A stretch of DNA of 64,000 nt, from contig NZ_NMZM01000004.1 of the NCBI RefSeq assembly GCF_002751875.1, forward strand, positions 62,001 through 126,000. Reading direction: 5' to 3'. The translations under genes and the position numbers were made by a program. The DNA is from Oceaniglobus indicus. GTDB taxonomy: Bacteria; Pseudomonadota; Alphaproteobacteria; Rhodobacterales; Rhodobacteraceae. Positions 9,079 through 18,145 of this stretch are shown one piece after another (position 1 is the stretch's first letter; each line of letters starts with the position of its first letter). The notes below the pieces were generated by a model, which worked only from the letters and a program-made list of their open reading frames with translations, had not been told where the DNA came from and searched no databases.

Positions 9079-10484
9079 GGCAGGATTCCTTTCAAGCGGT
9101 GCAGCGCAATGCGTTCGACCTGGCGGCAGGCCTCGGCGAATTCGGTGTCGCGGTCCTGTTCCAGCCGCCGCTGGAAGGCCGACAGGATGCTGGCCTTGTC
9201 ATGGTCGCGCACGGCGATGATGAAGGGGAACCCGTTCCTGGCCACATAGGCGTCGTTCAGGCGGGTGAATGTCGCGCGTTCCTCGTCGCTCAGCAGGTCC
9301 AGACCGGCACCGGCCTGTTCGGCCGTCGATTCCGCGGTCAGTTGCCGTGCCGCTGCCAGCTTGCCCGCCAGGTCGGGGTGGGCCGTCAGCACGCCCAGCC
9401 GCTGATCGGCATCTGCGCGGCGGAACACGCGGGCCAAGGCATTGTGCAATCCAATCGCCGTGTCGTTGGCCGCGCCCAGTTCGCCGTCATGCGCCGCTTC
9501 TGCGATCCAGGGCGAATGTTCGAAAATGCTGCCGTATTTCGCCACGAATGTCTCACGATCCATCGCGCTGGGCCGAACATGGCGCACATGGGGATGCACC
9601 TTGGCCCAGTGATCGGCGATCTGTGCGCGGGTGGCGAACCAGACGCCATCATGGCCGCGGGCATGGTCGAGGAACCGGCGCAGCGCCTCGGCCCGGCCGG
9701 GACGGCCAACCAGGCGGCAATGCAGACCGACCGACAGCATCTTCGGCGCCCCGTCACAGCCTTCACGATACAGCGTGTCGAAGGAATCGCGCAGATAGCA
9801 GAAGAACTGATCGCCCGAGTTGAACCCCTGCGGCGTCGCAAAGCGCATGTCGTTGCAATCGAGCGTATAGGGCACGATCAACTGATCCCGGTCGCCGTAT
9901 TCCTGCCAGTAAGGCAGGTCGTCGGCATAGGCGTCGGCGACATAGGCGAATTGCCCGGTTTCGGCGGCCAGTCGAATGGTGTTGCCGGACGAGCGTCCGC
10001 AATACCAGCCCCGCGGCGGCGTGCCGGTGACTTCGGTGTGCAGGGCGATCGCCTCGGCGATGGCGGCGCGTTCCTGATCCTCGGGCATGTCCTTGTGTTC
10101 GATCCATTTCAGACCGTGCGACGCCATCTCCCAATCCGCCGCGATCATTGCGGCTACCTGCTCGGGCGAGCGGGCCAATGCGCTGGCGACGCCGTAAACC
10201 GTGATCGGCAGGTCCTTCAGCATCCGGTGCAGCCGCCAGAACCCGGCGCGCGCCCCGTATTCATAGATCGATTCCATGTTCGCGTGACGCTGACCCGGCC
10301 ATTGCGCCGCCCCGACGATTTCCGACAGGAACGCCTCGGACGCGGGATCGCCGTGCAGGATGTTGTTCTCGCCGCCCTCTTCATAGTTCAGCACGATCTG
10401 AACGGCGATCTTCGCGTCGTTCGGCCATTTCGGATCGGGCGGGTTGGCGCCGTAACCTTGCAAGTCGCGGGGATAGCGGTTCAT
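9075..10484 (-). CDS. puuE: Bifunctional allantoinase (PuuE) / OHCU decarboxylase (UraD)
   Basis: A 469-residue fusion. Residues 1 to about 300 are a PuuE-type allantoinase of the polysaccharide-deacetylase fold (NYEEGGENNILHGD near the start, SVGLHCRLVGRPGRAEAL later), which opens allantoin to allantoate. Residues from about 308 onward are UraD (FEHSPWIAEAA, LTAHPDLAGKLA, FIIAVRDH), which decarboxylates OHCU to (S)-allantoin. One polypeptide thus does two consecutive steps. The ATG at 10484 has AAAGGAGAT upstream; a longer start at 10520 lacks support. It is coupled to allA by an ATGA overlap. Confidence 0.93.
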   Translation of the reverse strand: MNRYPRDLQGYGANPPDPKWPNDAKIAVQIVLNYEEGGENNILHGDPASEAFLSEIVGAAQWPGQRHANMESIYEYGARAGFWRLHRMLKDLPITVYGVASALARSPEQVAAMIAADWEMASHGLKWIEHKDMPEDQERAAIAEAIALHTEVTGTPPRGWYCGRSSGNTIRLAAETGQFAYVADAYADDLPYWQEYGDRDQLIVPYTLDCNDMRFATPQGFNSGDQFFCYLRDSFDTLYREGCDGAPKMLSVGLHCRLVGRPGRAEALRRFLDHARGHDGVWFATRAQIADHWAKVHPHVRHVRPSAMDRETFVAKYGSIFEHSPWIAEAAHDGELGAANDTAIGLHNALARVFRRADADQRLGVLTAHPDLAGKLAAARQLTAESTAEQAGAGLDLLSDEERATFTRLNDAYVARNGFPFIIAVRDHDKASILSAFQRRLEQDRDTEFAEACRQVERIALHRLKGILP

Positions 10485-10627
10485 TTCGGATCTCCTTTGT
10501 CGCGCCACGATACTGCGCAACGGGGGCGCGGATTATCAATTAATATCGAAAGCACCCATGCGCGCAGGCCCGCTTCCGTCCGTGCCCGTGCCGGGGCAGG
10601 GTGGGTGAAACAGCAAGAGGACGCACG

Positions 10628-10981
10628 ATGCCCGGATACCTGACCACCCATGTTCTGGACACCGCCCGCGGCTGCCCCGCCGAAGGGTTGAAGATCGACC
10701 TCTATCGAATTGACGGCGACACCCGCACCCACCTGCGCGCACTGACCACCAACGCCGACGGGCGCACCGACAGCCAGATCCTGCCCGAAGCCGAGTTCGA
10801 AACCGGCACCTATGAGCTGGTGTTTCACGCGGGCGCATATCTGGATGCCTGCGGCGTTCCGGCGGAAGATCCCCGGTTCCTTGACCTGATCCCGTTGCGG
10901 TTCGGGATGTCCGAGGCCAGCCACTACCATGTGCCGCTGCTGCTGTCGCCGTTCGGCTATTCGACCTATCGCGGCAGCTAG
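10628..10981 (+). CDS. uraH: 5-hydroxyisourate hydrolase
   Basis: A 117-residue transthyretin-like protein with the N-terminal [10 protein letters not shown] and the C-terminal YRGS signature that define HIU hydrolases. It converts 5-hydroxyisourate, the product of PuuD, to OHCU, the substrate of UraD. It is transcribed away from the puuE-uraD gene across about 140 bases and converges on the LysR gene, whose stop codon overlaps its own by four bases. The start at 10628 is chosen because the THVLD motif must lie within the first ten residues. Confidence 0.93.
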   Translation: MPGYLTTHVLDTARGCPAEGLKIDLYRIDGDTRTHLRALTTNADGRTDSQILPEAEFETGTYELVFHAGAYLDACGVPAEDPRFLDLIPLRFGMSEASHYHVPLLLSPFGYSTYRGS

Positions 10982-11886
10982 GGCGCGCGCAGTGCCGCGG
11001 TCATCCGGGCGATCATGAATTCCATGAACAATCGCGCCTTCGGATCCTGATGGCGCCGATGGGCATAGAGGCAGGCCAGTTGCACGGGCAAGGGCGGCGT
11101 GTCTTCGGCCACCCGGATCAACGCGCCGCTTTGCAGGTGATCGGCGATCTCGAACGTGGGTTTCATCACGATTCCCGCGCCAGCCAGCGCCCAGGCGGTC
11201 AGAACGTCGCCGTCGTCGGATTCGAACCGGCCGCGCACCTCGAACCGCGCGGCCCCGCTCGGCGTCTTCAGCTCCCACTGAAATTCGGGCGCCCCGGGAA
11301 ACCGCAGGTTCAGGCAGTTGTGCTGGCCCTTGTCGATCTCGCCGCCCGACATCGGGTGGCCGTGGCGCGCAATATAATCGGGGCTGGCGCACAGCACGCG
11401 GTCGCAATCCGCGATCTTGCGGATCCTGAGGGTCGAATCCTCGGGACGGCCCAGGATGAAGGCGACGTCCAGCCCCTCGGCGGTCAGGTCGATCTTGCGA
11501 TCGCTCAGCCGCAGGCGCACCGTCACGTCGGGATATTTCGTTGAAAAGTCCGGGATGTGCGGCGCGATCAGCCGCCGGCCCAACCCCAGGGGTGCCGCGA
11601 TGTGCAACGTGCCGCGGGGGTTTTCGGTGATATCGGCGACGCCCGCTTCGGCCTGTTCCACCGATTCGAGGATCGCACAGGCGCCTTCGTAAAAGATCGT
11701 GCCCTGTTCGGTGGGCGACAGACTGCGCGTTGTGCGCTGAAACAGGCGCACGCCCAGATGATGTTCCAGCTGGGTCATCCGGGCCGAGGCGACGGCGGGC
11801 GAAATCCGCTGGTCGCGCGCGGCCGCCGACATGCTGCCCAGTTCATAGACCCTGACGAAGGTGCGGATGTTGTCGAGATAGGACAT
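10978..11886 (-). CDS. LysR-family transcriptional regulator (purine block)
   Basis: A 302-residue LysR protein with an N-terminal winged helix ([36 protein letters not shown]) and a C-terminal effector-binding domain. It is divergent from puuD with 97 bases between the starts and convergent with uraH, which makes it the likely local regulator of urate degradation. The ligand cannot be read from the sequence; urate or an early intermediate is an inference from position. Confidence 0.85.
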   Translation of the reverse strand: MSYLDNIRTFVRVYELGSMSAAARDQRISPAVASARMTQLEHHLGVRLFQRTTRSLSPTEQGTIFYEGACAILESVEQAEAGVADITENPRGTLHIAAPLGLGRRLIAPHIPDFSTKYPDVTVRLRLSDRKIDLTAEGLDVAFILGRPEDSTLRIRKIADCDRVLCASPDYIARHGHPMSGGEIDKGQHNCLNLRFPGAPEFQWELKTPSGAARFEVRGRFESDDGDVLTAWALAGAGIVMKPTFEIADHLQSGALIRVAEDTPPLPVQLACLYAHRRHQDPKARLFMEFMIARMTAALRAP

Positions 11887-11983
11887 TCTTCGGTTTTATT
11901 TGACGCTGCTTGTTCCACGCCGAACATGGTTGAAAATTCGTCCGTGCGATAGGGTCGATCCACAAGCAGGGAGGAAACCGCCA

Positions 11984-13231
11984 ATGTACGATTTCGCCAT
12001 CATGTGGGACTGGTTCGCCTTCGCGGTGCGCTGGCTGCATGTCATCACCGCGATCGCGTGGATCGGATCGTCGTTCTATTTCGTCGCGCTCGACCTTGGT
12101 CTGAACCGCAACATCAACGGCCCGGCCGACGGCGAGGAATGGCAGGTGCATGGCGGCGGCTTCTATCATATCCAGAAATACCTGGTCGCGCCGGCGGCAA
12201 TGCCCGAACACCTGACCTGGTTCAAATGGGAAAGCTACTGGACCTGGATTTCGGGCGCGGCGATGCTGATGATCGTCTATTGGGTCGGGGCCGAGTTGTT
12301 CCTGATCGATCCGGCCAAGGCGGACCTGGCCGTGTGGCAGGCGATCGCGATTTCCGCCGGATCGCTGACCATCGGCTGGATCGCCTATGATTTCCTTTGC
12401 AAATCGCCTCTGGGGGAAAAACCGACGGTCCTGATGCTGTTGCTGTTCGTCATCCTGGTGGCCATGTCGTGGGGGTATAACCAGATCTTCACGGGCCGCG
12501 CCGCGATGCTGCACCTTGGCGCCTTCACCGCGACGATCATGACGGCCAACGTGTTCTTCATCATCATGCCGAACCAGCGGATCGTCGTCGACGACCTGAA
12601 GGCCGGGCGCACGCCGGATCCGAAATACGGCAAGATCGCCAAGCTGCGCAGCACCCACAACAATTACCTGACACTGCCGGTGCTGTTTTTGATGCTGTCG
12701 AACCACTATCCGCTGGCGTTCGCGACGGAATACACCTGGATCATCGCGTCGCTGGTGTTTTTGATCGGCGTGCTGATCCGGCATTACTTCAACACGATGC
12801 ACATGCGCAAACCGGTGCCGACCTGGACATGGGCGGGGACCGTCATCCTGTTCATCGTGCTGGCCTGGCTGTCGACCGCGAACACATGGGACGGCGATTA
12901 CGACGCGCTGGACGCGCAGGAGATGACGGCGCACGAGCAGGTCTATGCCAGCGCCGCGGGTTTTGAGGAGGTGAGCGATATCGTGATGGGGCGCTGTTCC
13001 ATGTGCCACGCCCGCGAACCCGGCTGGGACGGGATCCGGTGGGCGCCCAAGGGCGTCTATCTGGAAACCGCCAACGACATTGCCCGCGAAGCGCGCCAGA
13101 TCTATCTGCAATCGGGCGTGTCGCACGCCATGCCGCCGGCCAACATCACCGAACTGCCCGACGAGGACCGCAAGAAGATCGTGCGCTGGTTCCGCAACGC
13201 CGGGCGCGACGACGTCGCCAGCGCCGAATAG
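11984..13231 (+). CDS. puuD: Membrane urate hydroxylase with cytochrome c domain
   Basis: A 415-residue PuuD protein. The first 300 or so residues form a membrane domain with about eight helices (WLHVITAIAWIGSSFYFVALD; later NNYLTLPVLFLMLSNHYP). The C-terminal part is a cytochrome c domain with the heme motif CSMCH. It oxidises urate to 5-hydroxyisourate and passes electrons to the respiratory chain, so no hydrogen peroxide is made, unlike soluble urate oxidase. The ATG at 11984 follows CAGGGAGGAAACCGCCA. It is divergent from the LysR gene. Confidence 0.93.
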   Translation: MYDFAIMWDWFAFAVRWLHVITAIAWIGSSFYFVALDLGLNRNINGPADGEEWQVHGGGFYHIQKYLVAPAAMPEHLTWFKWESYWTWISGAAMLMIVYWVGAELFLIDPAKADLAVWQAIAISAGSLTIGWIAYDFLCKSPLGEKPTVLMLLLFVILVAMSWGYNQIFTGRAAMLHLGAFTATIMTANVFFIIMPNQRIVVDDLKAGRTPDPKYGKIAKLRSTHNNYLTLPVLFLMLSNHYPLAFATEYTWIIASLVFLIGVLIRHYFNTMHMRKPVPTWTWAGTVILFIVLAWLSTANTWDGDYDALDAQEMTAHEQVYASAAGFEEVSDIVMGRCSMCHAREPGWDGIRWAPKGVYLETANDIAREARQIYLQSGVSHAMPPANITELPDEDRKKIVRWFRNAGRDDVASAE

Positions 13232-13299
13232 GACGGTTGCCGCTTTTCTTCGCCCGGTGCGCGGTTTAACCTGAATGTCCACGAATGGGGCGGGGACGC

Positions 13300-13929
13300 A
13301 TGGCATTTACAGTAGCAATCGATGGCCCGGCGGCCAGCGGCAAGGGCACGATCGCGCGGGCCGTGGCCGAACGCTTCGGCTTTGCGCATCTGGATACCGG
13401 CCTGCTGTACCGGGCGACGGGGCGGCGGATGATGGACGGCGAGGATCCGCTTGAGGCTGCGCGGAACCTGCGGGCCAGCGATCTGGACCGTCCCGATCTG
13501 CGCGGTGGTGACGTGGCGCAGGCCGCCAGCCGGGTTGCCGTCGATCCGAAGGTGCGCGCCGCCCTGCTGGACTTTCAGCACGCCTTCGCGCGGCGCAGCG
13601 GGGGCGCGGTGCTGGACGGGCGCGACATCGGCACCGTGATCTGCCCCGACGCCGACACCAAGCTGTTCATCACCGCCAGCGATGCCGTGCGCGCCGGGCG
13701 TCGCCACGCCGAGTTGTGCGCGCGGGGCGATACCGTGACGCTGGCGCAGGTGCTGGCCGATCTGCGCCAGCGCGACACCCGCGATGCCGCCCGCGCAAGC
13801 GCACCGATGAAGCCCGCCGACGACGCGGTTCTGATCGACACCTCGTCGATGGGCATCGACGACGCCATCGAGGCCGCCTGCACCGTGATCCGACGCACCA
13901 TGGACGCCCGCGGCAACGGCACGTCGTGA
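13300..13929 (+). CDS. cmk: Cytidylate kinase
   Basis: A 209-residue nucleoside monophosphate kinase with the P-loop GPAASGKGT, the LDTGLLYR segment that binds CMP, and [14 protein letters not shown]. It phosphorylates CMP and dCMP. It is about 15 residues shorter than the E. coli enzyme, which is normal in alphaproteobacteria. It lies upstream of rpsA in the conserved cmk-rpsA order, but 302 bases and a terminator-like hairpin separate the two genes. Confidence 0.95.
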   Translation: MAFTVAIDGPAASGKGTIARAVAERFGFAHLDTGLLYRATGRRMMDGEDPLEAARNLRASDLDRPDLRGGDVAQAASRVAVDPKVRAALLDFQHAFARRSGGAVLDGRDIGTVICPDADTKLFITASDAVRAGRRHAELCARGDTVTLAQVLADLRQRDTRDAARASAPMKPADDAVLIDTSSMGIDDAIEAACTVIRRTMDARGNGTS

Positions 13930-14231
13930 AACCGGCGTCGCGCGCGTGGAGGCGTGGCGCCGTGAGTATTTAGGGCAAGAAAAAGCAGGATGGAGCGGTA
14001 TCGGGCCGTGCAGGTTGCATTGCGCTGCCGCCCTTGTCTTTGGTGCTTATGTGACGTATACGCGCGGCTGTCGAAGGGGCGGAAACAGCTTCGGTGACGG
14101 GGGATGCAGGGTCGGTTCAGCCGGCCCTCGTTTTTTTCCCGCCCGGCCCGGGCCCGCGACCAATGGAAACCGAAAGACCGGCGGAGACAACCGCACGGCC
14201 AGAAAACGATGAAAAAGGACGATACCGCCAC
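13930..14231 (+). promoter_or_regulatory. cmk-rpsA intergenic region: rpsA promoter and long leader
   Basis: This 302-base region has no gene. A promoter-like pair is visible: TTGTCT at 14034-14039, a 17-base spacer and TATACG at 14057-14062. It predicts an rpsA transcript with a leader of about 160 bases. Within that leader is an intrinsic-terminator-like hairpin at 14108-14137. A ribosome site (AAAAAGGACGATACCGCCAC) precedes the rpsA ATG. Promoter and leader are read by eye only. Confidence 0.45.
14108..14137 (+). terminator. Intrinsic-terminator-like hairpin in the rpsA leader
   Basis: Stem AGGGTCGG / CCGGCCCT (14108-14115 and 14121-14128, one G-T wobble) with a five-base loop, then CG and seven T. 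It lies 94 bases before the rpsA start. It may end cmk transcription or act as an attenuator of rpsA. Confidence 0.7.
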
Positions 14232-15908
14232 ATGAGCGCATCCGCATCCATGGAGGAATTCGAAGCCCTCCTGAACGAAAGCTTCGAGATCGATACCCCC
14301 GACGAGGGTTCTGTCGTCAAGGGCCGGGTCATCGCCATCGAGGCGGGCCAGGCCATCATCGACGTCGGCTACAAGATGGAAGGCCGCGTCGAGCTGAAGG
14401 AATTCGCAGAGCCGGGCGAACAGCCCAACGTGAACGTCGGCGACGAAGTCGAAGTCTTCCTGCGCCAGGTCGAGAACGCCAAGGGCGAAGCCGTCATTTC
14501 CCGTGAAATGGCCCGCCGCGAGGAAGCCTGGGACCGCTTGGAAAAGGCCTATGCCGACGAGAACCGCGTCGAAGGCGCGATCTTTGGTCGTGTCAAGGGC
14601 GGCTTCACCGTCGATCTGGGCGGCGCCGTTGCGTTCCTGCCCGGTTCGCAGGTCGATGTGCGCCCCGTGCGCGATGCCGGCCCGCTGATGGGTCTGAAGC
14701 AGCCGTTCCAGATCCTCAAGATGGACCGCCGCCGGGGCAACATCGTCGTGTCGCGTCGCGCCATCCTGGAAGAAAGCCGCGCCGAGCAGCGTGCCGAGGT
14801 CATCGGCAACCTGACCGAAGGCCAGGCCGTGGACGGTGTGGTCAAGAACATCACCGAATATGGTGCATTCGTGGATCTGGGCGGTGTCGACGGCCTGTTG
14901 CACGTCACCGACATGGCATGGCGCCGGGTCAACCACCCGTCCGAGATCCTGTCGATCGGCGAGACCGTCAAGGTGCAGGTCATCAAGATCAACAAGGAAA
15001 CCCACCGCATCAGCCTTGGCATGAAGCAGCTGCAGGCGGATCCGTGGGATTCGGTCGAGATCAAGTTCCCGATCGAATCGTCGCACACCGGCCGCGTGAC
15101 CAACATCACCGACTATGGTGCGTTCGTCGAGCTGGAGCCGGGCGTCGAGGGCCTTGTGCACGTGTCCGAGATGTCCTGGACCAAGAAGAACGTCCACCCG
15201 GGCAAGATCGTGTCCACCTCGCAAGAGGTCGAGGTCATGGTTCTGGAGATCGATCCGGCCAAGCGCCGCGTGTCGCTGGGTCTGAAGCAGACCATGCGCA
15301 ACCCGTGGGAAGTGTTCGCCGAAACCCATCCCGAGGGCACGCAGGTCGAGGGCGACGTCAAGAACATCACCGAATTCGGTCTGTTCGTCGGTCTGGACAA
15401 CGACATCGACGGCATGGTGCACCTGTCCGACCTGTCCTGGGACCAGCGTGGCGAAGAAGCCATCCAGTCCTATCAGAAGGGCGACGTGGTTCAGGCCGTG
15501 GTCACCGAAGTGGACGTCGAGAAGGAGCGGATCTCGCTTTCGATCAAGGCGCTGGACGATTCGTTCACCGGTGCCACCGAAGGTGTGCGTCGCGGTTCGA
15601 TCATCACGGTGACCGTGACGTCGATCGAGGATGGCGGCATCGAGGTCGAGTATGAGGGCGCCAAATCCTTCATCCGTCGTTCGGACCTGTCGCGCGATCG
15701 TGCCGAACAGCGCCCCGAGCGGTTCCAGGTCGGTGACAAGGTCGACGTTCGCGTCACGAACGTCGATCAGAAGACCCGCCGTCTGGGCCTGTCGATCAAG
15801 GCCCGCGAGATCGCCGAAGAAAAGGAAGCCGTCGAACAATACGGCTCGTCCGACTCGGGCGCGTCGCTGGGCGATATCCTTGGCGCGGCGCTGAAGGGCG
15901 ACAACTGA
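14232..15908 (+). CDS. rpsA: 30S ribosomal protein S1
   Basis: A 558-residue protein with six S1 (OB-fold) repeats, the usual alphaproteobacterial size. Repeats are recognisable by recurring segments such as GAFVDLGGVDGLLHVTDM, GAFVELEPGVEGLVHVSEM and GLFVGLDNDIDGMVHLSDL. S1 brings mRNA to the 30S subunit. The start ATG at 14232 is preceded by AAGGACG; the upstream in-frame sequence is proline-rich and not S1-like. A strong terminator follows at 15933-15967. Confidence 0.97.
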   Translation: MSASASMEEFEALLNESFEIDTPDEGSVVKGRVIAIEAGQAIIDVGYKMEGRVELKEFAEPGEQPNVNVGDEVEVFLRQVENAKGEAVISREMARREEAWDRLEKAYADENRVEGAIFGRVKGGFTVDLGGAVAFLPGSQVDVRPVRDAGPLMGLKQPFQILKMDRRRGNIVVSRRAILEESRAEQRAEVIGNLTEGQAVDGVVKNITEYGAFVDLGGVDGLLHVTDMAWRRVNHPSEILSIGETVKVQVIKINKETHRISLGMKQLQADPWDSVEIKFPIESSHTGRVTNITDYGAFVELEPGVEGLVHVSEMSWTKKNVHPGKIVSTSQEVEVMVLEIDPAKRRVSLGLKQTMRNPWEVFAETHPEGTQVEGDVKNITEFGLFVGLDNDIDGMVHLSDLSWDQRGEEAIQSYQKGDVVQAVVTEVDVEKERISLSIKALDDSFTGATEGVRRGSIITVTVTSIEDGGIEVEYEGAKSFIRRSDLSRDRAEQRPERFQVGDKVDVRVTNVDQKTRRLGLSIKAREIAEEKEAVEQYGSSDSGASLGDILGAALKGDN

Positions 15909-15932
15909 TCCGCAGCCCGACACAGGTTGCAC

Positions 15933-15967
15933 AAACACCCCCGCATCGCAGGATGCGGGGGTGTTTT
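15933..15967 (+). terminator. Intrinsic terminator after rpsA
   Basis: A 13-bp perfect stem (15935-15947 with 15952-15964, loop GCAG) followed by TTT, 25 bases beyond the rpsA stop. It separates rpsA from ihfB in the 308-base gap. Confidence 0.9.
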
Positions 15968-16124
15968 CGTCTGGCGGTTCTCCATGCCGGCGAATCATTG
16001 CCCATAAATGCCCGGGCGCGGCGGCGATTGCGCTAACGCCGTATGCGGGCCGAGGCATGGTTCGGTTCGATTTGCCACAGAAAAACAGAAGTTTGGCGAA
16101 AAGATAGCTGGATCGAAGCCGGTC

Positions 16125-16216
16125 TCGGCAGTTTCGCGTCGCAATTATTTCTTCTATACTTCCGCCACAAGCCCGGCGAGAAACGACCGTGGGACGTCGA
16201 CATAGGGGGAAAACTG
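16125..16216 (+). promoter_or_regulatory. Probable ihfB promoter region
   Basis: The second half of the 308-base rpsA-ihfB gap is locally AT-rich and contains TATACT at 16155-16160, a good -10 element about 57 bases before the ihfB ATG. The -35 match is weak. A ribosome site (AGGGGGAAAACTG) lies just before the gene. The rest of the gap shows nothing I can name. Confidence 0.4.
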
Positions 16217-16498
16217 ATGATCCGCTCGGAATTGATCCAGAAGATCGCCGACGACAATCCTCATTTATACCAGCGGGATGTCGAAAAGATCGTGAACACG
16301 ATCTTCGAGGAAATCATCGGCGCCATGGCGCGCGGCGACCGGGTCGAGTTGCGCGGCTTCGGCGCCTTTTCGGTCAAGAAGCGCGACGCAAGGATCGGAC
16401 GCAACCCGCGCACCGGTGAAGCCGTTCCCGTTGAAGAAAAACATGTGCCGTTCTTCAAGACCGGCAAGCTGCTGCGTGATCGCCTGAACGAGAAATAG
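16217..16498 (+). CDS. ihfB: Integration host factor subunit beta
   Basis: A 93-residue HU/IHF-family protein. It begins [18 protein letters not shown], carries the dimer core [12 protein letters not shown], and has the DNA-bending arm with GRNPRTGE. The length and the arm sequence match IhfB rather than HU. With IhfA, encoded elsewhere, it bends DNA at specific sites. The start at 16217 is fixed by homology of the N-terminus and by AGGGGGAAAACTG. It is followed after eight bases by the LapA-like gene. Confidence 0.95.
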   Translation: MIRSELIQKIADDNPHLYQRDVEKIVNTIFEEIIGAMARGDRVELRGFGAFSVKKRDARIGRNPRTGEAVPVEEKHVPFFKTGKLLRDRLNEK

Positions 16499-16506
16499 GA
16501 AACCGA

Positions 16507-16845
16507 ATGCGTTATCTCCGCTATGCCGTGTTGATTGTCCTCATGGTCATCCTCGTGGTCGTGGCCCTGGCCAACCGCGAAATCGTCACGCTTCAACTGA
16601 TCCCCGCCGACGTGGGGGCCTATCTGGGCTGGCACCGGTCGGTCAGCCTGCCGTTGTTCATGGTGATCCTTCTCAGTGTCGCGTTCGGTGTCCTGGTCGG
16701 TTTCGTCTGGGAATGGCTGCGCGAACACAAGTACCGCGCCGAAGCGGCCCGCAAACGGCGCGAGGCCGAAGCCCTGAAGTCCGAGGTGTCGCGCATGAAA
16801 AGCCCCTCGGGCCGCGGCGACGACGTTCTGGCGCTGTTGGAATGA
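16507..16845 (+). CDS. LapA-domain (DUF1049) inner-membrane protein
   Basis: A 112-residue protein with two transmembrane helices (about residues 5-23 and 46-70) followed by a basic, coiled-coil-prone tail rich in Arg, Lys and Glu. This is the layout of LapA-type lipopolysaccharide assembly proteins. It sits directly after ihfB, as in many proteobacteria, and before trpF. No LapB/YciM-like TPR partner is adjacent, so a role in LPS assembly is only a family-based suggestion. Confidence 0.8.
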   Translation: MRYLRYAVLIVLMVILVVVALANREIVTLQLIPADVGAYLGWHRSVSLPLFMVILLSVAFGVLVGFVWEWLREHKYRAEAARKRREAEALKSEVSRMKSPSGRGDDVLALLE

Positions 16846-16869
16846 TCGGACACGGCCGGTTTGCCCGCC

Positions 16870-17514
16870 ATGGCTGAGGTGCGGGCCAAGTTCTGTGGCC
16901 TGTCCCGCCCCGCCGATATCGTCGCGGCGGCCGAGGCGGGTGCCACCTATGTGGGGTTCGTGTTTTTCCCGCGATCGCCGCGCAACGTGGATCCGGCGCA
17001 GGCCGCCGGCCTGGCGCTGGAGGTGCCGGCCGGGATCTGCAAGGTCGCGCTGACCGTCGATGCCGACGATGCCGCGCTGGATCACATCCTGGACACCGTG
17101 CCCATCGACATGCTGCAACTGCATGGGCGCGAGTCGCCCGATCGGGTGACGGAGGTGCGCGCACGCTTCGGCCTGCCCGTGATGAAGGCGGTCGGAGTGG
17201 CCGGAAAAGCAGATCTTGCGGCGCTCGATACCTATGGCCGCGTTGCCGATCAGCTTCTGGTCGACGCCAAGCCGGATCCCGGCGCGGTCCTTCCGGGCGG
17301 CAACGGCCTGGCCTTCGACTGGTCGCTTCTGGCGGGGCGTCGCTGGCCCGTTCCATGGATGCTGGCCGGTGGCCTGACGCCGCAGACGGTTGCAACGGCC
17401 GTTCGCATGACCGGCGCACGCCAGGTCGATGTGTCGTCCGGCATCGAAAGCGCCCCCGGCGTGAAGGATCCCGCGCTGATGCAGGCGTTCGTGGCGGCGC
17501 TGCGGGACGCCTGA
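16870..17514 (+). CDS. trpF: Phosphoribosylanthranilate isomerase
   Basis: A 214-residue TIM-barrel enzyme of tryptophan synthesis. The catalytic Cys lies in KFCGLSRP near the N-terminus, the barrel segments [14 protein letters not shown] and MLQLHGRES are typical, and the catalytic Asp and phosphate loop lie in LVDAKPD and [11 protein letters not shown]. The ATG at 16870 is preferred to an in-frame TTG at 16861. trpB follows but is separated from it by a GNAT gene. Confidence 0.95.
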   Translation: MAEVRAKFCGLSRPADIVAAAEAGATYVGFVFFPRSPRNVDPAQAAGLALEVPAGICKVALTVDADDAALDHILDTVPIDMLQLHGRESPDRVTEVRARFGLPVMKAVGVAGKADLAALDTYGRVADQLLVDAKPDPGAVLPGGNGLAFDWSLLAGRRWPVPWMLAGGLTPQTVATAVRMTGARQVDVSSGIESAPGVKDPALMQAFVAALRDA

Positions 17515-17591
17515 TCGTTCGGCTGGCGTCGAAGATATCCCGACCGAACTTCATTGAGGATCCGAACATACCGCTCTTGGAGAGAACGTCG

Positions 17592-18053
17592 ATGGAGCTG
17601 ACCTGGACCGATGCCGATTTCGGGGATGTCGCGGCCATTGTCGACCTTCTGACGGACGATGGGTTGGGCACGGCACGCGAAGGCGACGACCTTGCACATT
17701 ACGAGGCGGCATTTCGCCTGATGGCGGACGAGGCCGCGAACCATCTGATCGTCGGCCGCCGCGCGGATCGGATTGTGGCGACCTATCATATCACGTTCAT
17801 TCGCGGGCTTTCGCGGACGGCCACCCGCCGCGCGCAGATCGAAGGCGTGCGCGTGGCCTCGGCGTTGCGCGGCCAGGGGATCGGTGGCGCATTGATGCGC
17901 GACGCGGAGGGTCGGGCGCGGGCGGCCGGATGTGGCCTGCTTCAGTTCACCAGCGACGCGCGGCGCGATCGGGCGCATGCCTTTTACGCCGATCTCGGGT
18001 TCGTGCCGTCCCACGTCGGTTTCAAGAAGCTTCTGACGGCCGACACGCCCTGA
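17592..18053 (+). CDS. GNAT-family N-acetyltransferase
   Basis: A 153-residue single-domain acetyltransferase. The acetyl-CoA-binding motif A is [20 protein letters not shown], with the Q/R-x-x-G-x-G/A core RGQGIG, and motif B ends in AFYADLGF. The acceptor substrate is unknown. It lies between trpF and trpB in the same direction, 77 bases after trpF and about 90 before trpB, where the two trp genes are often adjacent in related bacteria. An insertion of this gene is therefore likely. Confidence 0.88.
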   Translation: MELTWTDADFGDVAAIVDLLTDDGLGTAREGDDLAHYEAAFRLMADEAANHLIVGRRADRIVATYHITFIRGLSRTATRRAQIEGVRVASALRGQGIGGALMRDAEGRARAAGCGLLQFTSDARRDRAHAFYADLGFVPSHVGFKKLLTADTP

Positions 18054-18145
18054 CCACCGGAATGATATGGTCGGGCGATGGGGATCGCTTTACCGTGCGC
18101 CGCGCCCGCGATAGGAAGGGGGGCCTCATTTTCGCGGAGATCCCA

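Noticed and set aside
13575-16058. Open frame of over 800 codons antisense to cmk and rpsA
   Set aside because: A shadow of high-GC coding on the other strand; its repeats only mirror the S1 repeats.
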